A stretch of DNA of 5,785 bases from Thermomicrobiales bacterium (GTDB lineage Bacteria > Chloroflexota > Limnocylindria > Limnocylindrales > CSP1-4): NCBI GenBank assembly GCA_004525275.1, contig SPCO01000107.1:1-5785 (forward strand), read 5' to 3'. Below the pieces are notes generated by a model. The model worked only from the letters and a program-made list of their open reading frames with translations, made no database searches and was not told the origin of the DNA. Made by a program: the position numbers and the translations under genes. How positions within the stretch are numbered: the stretch's first letter is position 1; the number at the start of each line of letters is the position of its first letter. Positions 1 through 4,849 of the stretch are shown here, piece after piece.

Positions 1-106
1 GAAGGGTGGGGAAGGTGATGAGCGAACCCGACCCGACGATCGTGTTGATCGCCCCGGCGGCCATCCCGGCCGCGATGATGACAAGCGCCTCGAGCGGATC
101 GATCAA
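1..106 (-). CDS. TauE/SafE-like membrane permease, N-terminal fragment
   Basis: Only the first 35 codons are in the window; the gene continues past the left edge. Read on the minus strand, the peptide starts LIDPLEALVIIAAG and continues MAAGAINTIVGSGSLITFP. The G-x(3)-G-x-I-N-T-I-V-G-S-G-S-L-I-T-F-P pattern is the hallmark of the first transmembrane helix of the TauE/SafE (DUF81) family, whose members are thought to export or take up sulfite, sulfoacetate or other small organic anions. The full family protein is about 250 residues with around eight membrane segments, so substrate cannot be judged here. The TTG start at 106-104 is chosen because AGGAG lies six bases upstream; the only nearby ATG (Met15) would cut into the first helix. 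It is divergent from the homocysteine methyltransferase gene. Family call is confident for such a short fragment because the motif is distinctive; function is not. Confidence 0.75.
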   Translation of the reverse strand, partial: MIDPLEALVIIAAGMAAGAINTIVGSGSLITFPTL

Positions 107-112
107 GCGGGA

Positions 113-117
113 CTCCT
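113..117 (-). promoter_or_regulatory. Ribosome binding site deciding the TTG start of the TauE-like gene
   Basis: On the minus strand AGGAG (117 to 113) is followed by six bases and then TTG (106 to 104). It is the only good Shine-Dalgarno match near the start of this reading frame and is why a non-ATG start is called. Confidence 0.6.
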
Positions 118-132
118 GCGACGTAGGGTCGG

Positions 133-138
133 ATTCTA
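133..138 (-). promoter_or_regulatory. Putative -10 element for the TauE-like gene
   Basis: The minus strand reads TAGAAT at 138-133, five of six matches to TATAAT in an otherwise GC-rich region. It lies 26 bases upstream of the TTG start, which would leave a leader of about 20 bases containing the AGGAG. No convincing -35 hexamer is visible 16-18 bases further upstream, so this is a single-box prediction. Confidence 0.4.
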
Positions 139-150
139 GGGAACGGGCTG

Positions 151-156
151 TACACT
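151..156 (+). promoter_or_regulatory. Putative weak -10 element for the homocysteine methyltransferase gene
   Basis: TACACT at 151-156 (four of six matches to TATAAT) sits 33 bases before the ATG at 190. A transcript starting about seven bases later would begin just before the mini-ORF at 170. There is no visible -35. It lies 12 bases from the opposite-facing TAGAAT, so if both are used the two promoters share this short region. Confidence 0.25.
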
Positions 157-169
157 CGTGCGAGCCAAC

Positions 170-193
170 ATGATGAAGGGCGGACGACGATGA
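170..193 (+). other. Seven-codon mini-ORF (MMKGGRR) overlapping the next start codon
   Basis: Two adjacent ATG codons (170 and 173) open a frame of seven sense codons, encoding MMKGGRR. It ends with TGA at 191-193, overlapping the ATG of the methyltransferase gene at 190 in the classic ATGA arrangement. The purine-rich GAAGGGCGG inside the mini-ORF is also the likely ribosome binding site of the downstream gene. It could act as a translationally coupled leader or be a chance reading frame; nothing in the sequence shows that it is translated. Confidence 0.2.
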
Positions 194-1182
194 GAACGAG
201 GCGGGTCCTGCACAGCCCGTCGGTCGAGCCCGAGCCGTTCGACCCTGCGGCCTTCCCGGGGCTCGAAGAGCGTCGCCGGGCCGACGGCGGTGCAGCCAGC
301 GCGCGTTGGCTGGAGGTCATCGCATCGGGTCGCCCCGTCATGGCCGATGGTGCGATGGGCACGATGCTCTTCGCCAATGGGCTCATGTTCGGCGACCCGC
401 CCGAGGTCTGGAATCTCTCGAAGCCGGACGTGGTGCGCGGGATCCATCGCGGCTATCTCGATGCCGGCTCGCAGATCCTGATGACAAACACGTTCGGCGG
501 CAATCGGATGCGCCTGAGTCTTCACGGGCTCCAGGAGCGCGTCGCTGAGCTCAACCAGACCGCGGCGATCCTGCTTCGCAGCGAGGTCGATGCGGCCGGT
601 CGTGGCTCCTTGGTCGCCGGCGACATTGGACCGAGTGGAGCGATCCTGGCCCCGACCGGCACCCTCGACTACGATGAGGCCGTCGATATCTTCGCGGAGC
701 AGGCCGCCGCGCTGGTGGCCGGCGGCGTCGATCTGATCTGGATCGAGACCATGTCCGACTTGCTCGAGGTCAAGGCCGCCATCGAAGGGGTTCGACGGGT
801 CTCGCCGGGGATCGCTCTGATCGTCACGATGACCTTTGATACGCGGGGCCACACGATGATGGGCGTCTCACCGGAGCAGGCGGTGGCGTCGCTGACGGCC
901 TGGGGCGCGGACGCCGTCGGGGGCAATTGCGGGAACGGTCCCGATGAGCTCATCGAGGTGGTCAGGCGGATGCGCGCCGCCGACCCGGACGTGATCCTCG
1001 TCGCAAAGTCGAATGCCGGGATGCCCGAGTTGGTCGACATGCGGGCGGTCTATCGCGCGGATCCGGAGACGATGGCGGCCGCGGCGCTGGCGATGCGTGA
1101 GGCCGGAGCGTCGATCGTGGGCGGCTGCTGCGGCACCACGCCGGCCCATCTCGAAGCGATGACCTCCCTCGTTCGTCACTGA
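190..1182 (+). CDS. Homocysteine S-methyltransferase family protein (MetH N-terminal/BHMT-like), stand-alone
   Basis: A 330-residue protein with a complete S-methyl-transferase (homocysteine-binding TIM barrel) domain from about residue 40 to 328. Family landmarks: DGAMGTML at 53-60 opening the barrel, TNTFGGN at 99-105, GDIGPSG at 144-150, WIETM at 184-188, and the three zinc ligands Cys247 (GGNCGNG) and Cys313/Cys314 (GGCCGTT). The zinc activates homocysteine thiolate to accept a methyl group, giving methionine. The likely donor is unclear: MetH uses methyl-cobalamin, BHMT uses betaine, and MmuM uses S-methylmethionine. The pterin and cobalamin domains of full MetH are absent, because the frame stops right after the barrel. 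Residues 1-38 are an unconserved, Pro/Arg/Glu-rich extension; no other in-frame start codon precedes the domain, so ATG 190 is kept, with GAAGGGCGG nine bases or fewer upstream. Codons 2 and 4 are the rare Arg codons AGA and AGG. It is cytoplasmic and ends 63 bases before aspS, possibly cotranscribed. Confidence 0.88.
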   Translation: MRTRRVLHSPSVEPEPFDPAAFPGLEERRRADGGAASARWLEVIASGRPVMADGAMGTMLFANGLMFGDPPEVWNLSKPDVVRGIHRGYLDAGSQILMTNTFGGNRMRLSLHGLQERVAELNQTAAILLRSEVDAAGRGSLVAGDIGPSGAILAPTGTLDYDEAVDIFAEQAAALVAGGVDLIWIETMSDLLEVKAAIEGVRRVSPGIALIVTMTFDTRGHTMMGVSPEQAVASLTAWGADAVGGNCGNGPDELIEVVRRMRAADPDVILVAKSNAGMPELVDMRAVYRADPETMAAAALAMREAGASIVGGCCGTTPAHLEAMTSLVRH

Positions 1183-1205
1183 GAAGACGTCGCACTACCC
1201 GTGGC

Positions 1206-1231
1206 GGCCGCTCGCGGTCGGCTGAGCGGCT
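1206..1231 (+). repeat. GC-rich hairpin in the methyltransferase-aspS gap
   Basis: GCCGCTC (1207-1213) and GAGCGGC (1224-1230) form a perfect seven-base-pair stem, with a G-T closing pair at 1206/1231 and a ten-base loop. It starts 24 bases after the methyltransferase stop. There is no T-run after it, so it is a poor intrinsic terminator by E. coli rules, though it could act as a processing or attenuation structure. It ends exactly where the putative aspS -10 begins. Confidence 0.35.
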
Positions 1232-1236
1232 ACGAT
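1231..1236 (+). promoter_or_regulatory. Putative -10 element for aspS, placed for a leaderless transcript
   Basis: TACGAT at 1231-1236 is followed nine bases later by the ATG at 1246. Since transcription normally starts six to nine bases after the -10, the message would begin at or next to the ATG. This agrees with the lack of any Shine-Dalgarno sequence before that ATG. No -35 match is visible. Confidence 0.3.
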
Positions 1237-1245
1237 ACGCCGGCC

Positions 1246-3126
1246 ATGACCGACCAGGTAGTCAGCCTCGCCACGCCATATCGGACGCACACCTGCGGCC
1301 AGCTGCGCGCCAGCGATGCCGGTTCCACGGCCAAGCTCTCGGGCTGGGTCCATCGCCGCCGCGACCACGGGCCATTGATCTTCCTGGACCTTCGCGATCG
1401 TCACGGCATCACCCAGGTGGTGATCGACAAGGCAGACGCGCCGGTCGCCCACGACCAGGCCAGTCGGGTCCGCCCCGAGTTTGTGGTCTCCGTCTCGGGC
1501 ACTGTCTCGCCGCGCCTGCCCGCGACGGAGAACACGAAGCTGCCGACCGGCGCCATCGAGCTCCAGGCGACTGATCTCGAGATCCTGTCCGATGCGAAGA
1601 CGCCACCCTTCTACATCAACGACCCCGATGCGCCGGTCGACGAGCTGGTGCGCCTCAAGTACCGCTACCTCGACATCCGGCGCGAGCCGATGCAGCGGCG
1701 ACTCATGCTCCGCAGCCGGATGGTCCAGGCCATCCGCGAGGTCCACCACGCCAATGGGTTCGTGGAGATCGAGACACCGACGCTGATCAAGAGCACGCCC
1801 GAGGGTGCCCGGGACTTCATCGTTCCGAGTCGTCTGCAGCCGGGCACGGTCTATGCCCTGCCACAAAGCCCACAGCAGTTGAAGCAGCTGCTCATGATCG
1901 CGGGCATGGATCGCTACATGCAGATCGCCCGGTGCTATCGAGACGAGGACCTGCGTGGCGACCGGCAGCCTGAATTCACCCAGCTCGATCTGGAGATGAG
2001 TTTCGTGGACGAGGCTGCGGTCATGGCCTTCGTCGAAGCGATGACCATCGAGGTCTCGAAGGCGACCGTTCCAGAGCGGCCGATCCTCCAGGAGCCGTTC
2101 CCGATCTTCACCTATGACGAGGTGCTGGAACGCTTCGGCTCGGACAAGCCCGATCTCCGATTCGGGATGGAGCTCGTCGATCTCGGATCGGTCCTCGTCA
2201 CGTCGGATGGGACGCCCGCTTCGGGTTTTGCGGTCTTTGACAGCACCCTTGCCGCGGGTGGGCGGGTCAAGGCGATCGTCGCACCCGGGATGGCCGGAGT
2301 CACCCGACGCGAGATCGATGAGCTGACCGAGCGGGCGCGCCGCCTCGGGGCGAAGGGTCTGGCCTATCTCGCCCTTGAGCAGGGAGGCGAGATCAAGGGC
2401 CCGATCGCCAAGTTCCTGGACGACGACACCAAGCGGGCGATGATCGAGCGGTGCGCTGCAGACGAGGGCGATCTGATCCTCATCGTCGCCGACACGGCGG
2501 CAGTCGTCGCCGACGTCCTGGGTCGGCTGCGAGTCGAGCTCGGCGACCGGCTCGGCCTCGCCGACCCTGAAGTCCTCGCCTATGTCTGGATCCACCGGTT
2601 CCCGATGTACCAGTGGGATGCCGAGCTGGAGCGCTGGCACGCGACCCACAATCCGTTCTCCGGCGTCCTGCCCGAGGACGAGGCCCTCCTGGTCACTGCG
2701 TCTGGTGAGGCGGATCGGCCCTCGCCGGATGATCCGGCCGGCCGCGCCCGGGCGCTCCAGTACGACCTGGCCCTCAATGGCTGGGAGCTCGGCGGTGGCT
2801 CCATCCGGATCCACCGACGCGCGTTGCTCGAGCAGAGCCTGCAGCTGCAGGGCCATTCGCTCGATGGGATGCAGGAGAAGTTCGGGGCCGTCCTCGACGC
2901 GTTCGAGTACGGGGCGCCGCCACACGGCGGGATCGCCCTCGGTATCGACCGCTGGGTGGCCCTGCTCGCACAGCAGACGAATATCCGCGAGGTCATGGCC
3001 TTCCCCAAGACCCAGTCCGGCTCGGATCCGATGCTCGAGGCGCCCTCAGTCCCGGAGCCCGGCCAATATGACGAGTTGGGCCTGCGTTTCGTCGGGTCCT
3101 CGAAGCCGGAGACCGACAAAGACTGA
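1246..3126 (+). CDS. aspS: Aspartate--tRNA ligase (AspRS), bacterial type
   Basis: Complete 626-residue class IIb synthetase that attaches aspartate to tRNA(Asp) using ATP in the cytoplasm. Order of domains: OB-fold anticodon-binding domain (about 13-115, with SGWVHRRRD at 32-40 and LRDRHG at 49-54); catalytic core with YRYLDIRR at 139-146, ETPTL at 176-180, TPEGARDF at 184-191, LPQSPQQLKQLL at 205-216, and motif 2 RCYRDEDLRGDRQPEFTQLD at 229-248; a GAD insertion domain (about 298-430); WHATHNPF at 464-471; GGGSIRIH at 516-523; and motif 3 GIALGIDRW at 562-570, where Arg569 contacts ATP. Length is a little above the roughly 590 usual for bacterial AspRS. The frame is open from GTG 1201, but that would add 15 unconserved residues across the hairpin, so ATG 1246 is preferred. 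His41 matches the residue seen in non-discriminating AspRS. The next gene starts one base after its stop. Confidence 0.96.
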   Translation: MTDQVVSLATPYRTHTCGQLRASDAGSTAKLSGWVHRRRDHGPLIFLDLRDRHGITQVVIDKADAPVAHDQASRVRPEFVVSVSGTVSPRLPATENTKLPTGAIELQATDLEILSDAKTPPFYINDPDAPVDELVRLKYRYLDIRREPMQRRLMLRSRMVQAIREVHHANGFVEIETPTLIKSTPEGARDFIVPSRLQPGTVYALPQSPQQLKQLLMIAGMDRYMQIARCYRDEDLRGDRQPEFTQLDLEMSFVDEAAVMAFVEAMTIEVSKATVPERPILQEPFPIFTYDEVLERFGSDKPDLRFGMELVDLGSVLVTSDGTPASGFAVFDSTLAAGGRVKAIVAPGMAGVTRREIDELTERARRLGAKGLAYLALEQGGEIKGPIAKFLDDDTKRAMIERCAADEGDLILIVADTAAVVADVLGRLRVELGDRLGLADPEVLAYVWIHRFPMYQWDAELERWHATHNPFSGVLPEDEALLVTASGEADRPSPDDPAGRARALQYDLALNGWELGGGSIRIHRRALLEQSLQLQGHSLDGMQEKFGAVLDAFEYGAPPHGGIALGIDRWVALLAQQTNIREVMAFPKTQSGSDPMLEAPSVPEPGQYDELGLRFVGSSKPETDKD

Positions 3127-3127
3127 G

Positions 3128-4066
3128 ATGGGCCGCGGCGTCCTCGACTGGTTCGCGGAGCGCCCGCGCCTGGCGGCCCTGCTCGGCGCCAGCTGCATCG
3201 CGTTCTCCGGTGTCTTCTATCTGGTTGCGGCGGTCTCGCCCTCGACGGGAACGTTCTATCGAGCGATCTTCGGGCTGCCGATCCTGGTTTTCGTCGCCAT
3301 GGGTGAATGGCGTCGCCACGGCCCGATGTCGCGCGACACGATCCGTCTGGCGGCCATCGCGGGCCTCTTTTTCGCCGCCGACCTGACCTTCTGGCATCAC
3401 GCCATCGGGGCCGTCGGAGCCGGGTTGGCGACGGTCCTCGGGAACCTCCAGGTCGTGATCGTCGGCTTCTTTGCCTGGTTGCTCCTCGGGGAGCGGCCGT
3501 CGCGGCCGACCCTGGTCGCGTTGCCCGTGATCCTGGCCGGCGTCATCCTCATTTCGGGCGTCGTCGGTGACGGTGCGTACGGCGCCGCACCCCAGCTCGG
3601 AGTGATCCTGGGCATCGCGACAGCGTTCTGCTACTCGGCCTACCTGCTGATCATCCGGCGCGGCGGTCGTGACCCCAGGCGACCGGCCGGGCCCGTCGCG
3701 GTCGCCACCGTGCTCGTGGCGCTTTCAGCCTTCATCTTCGGCCAGATCGCCGGGGACCTCGATCTCACGCCGACGCTCGAGAGCCTGTTCTGGTTGGCGC
3801 TCCTGGGGGTCACCTCCCAGTCGGTCGGCTATCTCCTGATCTCGATCTCGTTGCCACGACTCCCGGCGATCATCACGTCGGTCATCCTCCTGGCCCAGCC
3901 GGTCTTCTCGATGGGTCTGGCGATCGTCCTGCTTGGCGAGCGCCCGTCAGCGACCCAGTTGCTCGGCGTCGCTCTGGTCATCGGGGGTATCACCGCGGCG
4001 ACGATCCCAGCGGCTCGAATGCGCGGCCGGTTCCAGCGTCTCCGCGCGCCGACGATCAGCGGCTGA
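3128..4066 (+). CDS. EamA/DMT-superfamily transporter
   Basis: A 312-residue integral membrane protein with about ten hydrophobic segments (roughly residues 16-36, 42-58, 72-90, 97-119, 127-146, 155-176, 187-207, 218-240, 245-269, 277-293) and a basic tail ending FQRLRAPTISG. It shows the two-fold EamA internal repeat: LLGERPS occurs at 119-125 and again at 268-274, each at the end of the fourth helix of a five-helix half and each followed by a Gly-rich helix. DMT proteins of this type usually export amino acids, nucleosides or other small metabolites, but substrate cannot be read from the sequence. ATG 3128 is one base after the aspS stop (TGAGATG), so translation is probably coupled to aspS. 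The same frame is open far upstream only because it shadows aspS. It converges with the MobA-like gene, with 11 bases between stop codons. Confidence 0.9.
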   Translation: MGRGVLDWFAERPRLAALLGASCIAFSGVFYLVAAVSPSTGTFYRAIFGLPILVFVAMGEWRRHGPMSRDTIRLAAIAGLFFAADLTFWHHAIGAVGAGLATVLGNLQVVIVGFFAWLLLGERPSRPTLVALPVILAGVILISGVVGDGAYGAAPQLGVILGIATAFCYSAYLLIIRRGGRDPRRPAGPVAVATVLVALSAFIFGQIAGDLDLTPTLESLFWLALLGVTSQSVGYLLISISLPRLPAIITSVILLAQPVFSMGLAIVLLGERPSATQLLGVALVIGGITAATIPAARMRGRFQRLRAPTISG

Positions 4067-4092
4067 CCGAGCCCCGGTCACCCTTCGGTCAG
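4063..4092. terminator. Inverted repeat over the two convergent stop codons, possible bidirectional terminator
   Basis: CTGACCGA (4063-4070) pairs perfectly with TCGGTCAG (4085-4092) across a 14-base loop. An alternative, tighter hairpin is TGACCG (4064-4069), loop AGCCC, CGGTCA (4075-4080). The transporter stop TGA (4064-4066) and the opposite-strand stop (4080-4078) lie in the two arms of the shorter hairpin. Position between convergent genes suits a bidirectional terminator, but neither strand has a T-run, so strength is uncertain. Confidence 0.4.
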
Positions 4093-4734
4093 GCCGGCCT
4101 CGGCGGCTACGTCCGCACCCCACTCATGGGTATGTCCGGCCGGAGGATCGGGTGGTCCTTCGTAGGCGGGCAGATCCTCAGGAGCGATGTTCGCATCGTG
4201 CACGACGCCCGGATCGCCCATTTCCACGACCCGGCTGCCCACCGCGGCCTCAAGGTCATCGATGACATGCGGAGGCATCCGATCGGGGGCCACGGTTCGA
4301 AGGTGGTCCAGGTGGGCGATCGGTACGAGGACCGGCCAGCCGGGCTCGCCGTGCCAGGCCGGTCGCAGGACGGTCTGAGGATCCATACCGTGGGCCTCGA
4401 TCAGCGAGGTGACCGTCTCGGGTCCGATCCAGGTCATCCTCGCCGGCCAGAGCAGGACGGCGGTCAGGTCGCGGATCTCGGCGATCGCCATGTCGGCGCC
4501 GACGACCATCTGTCCCGCCGGACCCGTCTCCTCGGAGGTGGGCGGTACGCAGATCGCCTCGCTGCCCGCCAGGGCGGCCGTGACCGACCCGTTCGAGTCC
4601 GGCGACACGACGACGATCGGCAAGGCACCACCCGACCAGGCCAGATCGGCGAGTCGCCGGACCCGCGGCTGACCGAGCGTGTCGGCGAGTGATCCCTCAA
4701 CGGATGCCGACAGGATGACGGCCGCAACGGTCAA
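4078..4734 (-). CDS. Divergent MobA/MocA-like nucleotidyltransferase-fold protein, likely catalytically degenerate
   Basis: A 218-residue protein. TTG 4734 is chosen because a perfect AGGAGG lies eight bases upstream; the frame remains open beyond it only across the divergent region and antisense to typA. The layout follows MobA/MocA-type NTP-transferases (cytoplasmic enzymes that transfer GMP or CMP to molybdopterin): a first strand VAAVILSAS (3-11), LGQPRVRRLADLA (20-32), PIVVVSP (39-45), AVLLWPARMTWIGPETV (92-108), GEPGWPVLVP (129-138) and DPGVVHDANIAPEDL (174-188). Key features are missing: the nucleotide-binding loop, normally LAAGxSxRMGxxK, reads LSASVEGSLADT and is shorter, and the metal-binding Asp of the usual LxADxP is Arg99. 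Asp180 and Asn182 near the C-terminus remain. The tail (189-218) is Pro-rich with GHTHEWG at 200-206. It has no molybdenum-cofactor or CO-dehydrogenase neighbour here. It may be a pseudoenzyme or a very divergent transferase; family membership is inferred from pattern only. Confidence 0.7.
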   Translation of the reverse strand: MTVAAVILSASVEGSLADTLGQPRVRRLADLAWSGGALPIVVVSPDSNGSVTAALAGSEAICVPPTSEETGPAGQMVVGADMAIAEIRDLTAVLLWPARMTWIGPETVTSLIEAHGMDPQTVLRPAWHGEPGWPVLVPIAHLDHLRTVAPDRMPPHVIDDLEAAVGSRVVEMGDPGVVHDANIAPEDLPAYEGPPDPPAGHTHEWGADVAAEAGLTEG

Positions 4735-4742
4735 CTGGGGAA

Positions 4743-4748
4743 CCTCCT
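4743..4748 (-). promoter_or_regulatory. Strong ribosome binding site setting a TTG start
   Basis: AGGAGG on the minus strand (4748 to 4743) is followed by eight bases and TTG (4734 to 4732). It is the best Shine-Dalgarno sequence in the window and fixes the start of the MobA-like gene despite the non-ATG codon. Confidence 0.75.
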
Positions 4749-4767
4749 GATGTTTGGGGTTTTCCGC

Positions 4768-4773
4768 AGCATA
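4768..4773 (-). promoter_or_regulatory. Putative -10 element for the MobA-like gene
   Basis: The minus strand reads TATGCT at 4773-4768, four of six matches to TATAAT, 33 bases upstream of the TTG start. A transcript from here would have a leader of roughly 25-30 bases containing the AGGAGG. A -35 is not convincing; CTGGAC is the nearest candidate, with a 19-base spacer. Confidence 0.3.
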
Positions 4774-4783
4774 GGGTGGCGCG

Positions 4784-4813
4784 TTGGCCGCGGTCCAGCA
4801 TCCGTGGGACAAT
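4784..4813 (+). promoter_or_regulatory. Putative typA promoter (-35 TTGGCC, -10 GACAAT)
   Basis: TTGGCC (4784-4789, four of six to TTGACA) and GACAAT (4808-4813, four of six to TATAAT) are separated by 18 bases, and TG at 4805-4806 gives an extended -10. The predicted start near 4820 would leave a leader of about 30 bases with GGAG at 4834-4837 before the GTG at 4850. This is the only two-box promoter visible in the window. Confidence 0.4.
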
Positions 4814-4824
4814 CGGGCGTCCCA
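4805..4824. repeat. Inverted repeat over the putative typA -10, operator-like
   Basis: TGGGAC (4805-4810) and GTCCCA (4819-4824) form a perfect six-base inverted repeat with an eight-base centre. It covers the -10 and the predicted transcription start of typA and sits between the two divergent genes. It could be a repressor site or a 5' RNA stem; no specific regulator can be assigned. Confidence 0.3.
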
Positions 4825-4849
4825 TCCGACCTTGGAGTGCCGCCCGCTC

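Noticed and set aside
136..852. Minus-strand open frame of 238 codons opposite the methyltransferase gene
   Set aside because: Shadow of the plus-strand gene with low-complexity Arg/Asp/His-rich translation and no recognisable family.
1183..1245. T-box or other riboswitch upstream of aspS
   Set aside because: The gap is only 63 bases, with no T-box core sequence or specifier-type structure; only a simple hairpin is seen.
1195..2925. Long minus-strand open frame of 576 codons opposite aspS
   Set aside because: Its length comes from high GC and strong third-position bias of aspS on the other strand; the translation is Asp/Arg/Leu/Gly-rich with no recognisable domain, and the aspS motifs on the plus strand are unambiguous.
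2582..3127. Possible N-terminal extension of the EamA transporter into aspS
   Set aside because: The translation there is Ser/Arg-rich shadow sequence from aspS; the first transmembrane helix follows the ATG at 3128.
4059..4678. 14-base direct repeat GCGGCTGACCGAGC at 4059-4072 and 4665-4678, flanking the MobA-like gene body
   Set aside because: It could suggest attachment sites or a target duplication, but one copy lies inside the MobA-like gene and there is no integrase or IS nearby; a short GC-rich repeat like this can arise by chance.
4126..4692. Plus-strand open frame of 188 codons opposite the MobA-like gene
   Set aside because: Its translation is Arg/Gly/Asp-rich with no domain, and it lacks a good ribosome binding site, whereas the minus strand has AGGAGG and a recognisable fold pattern.
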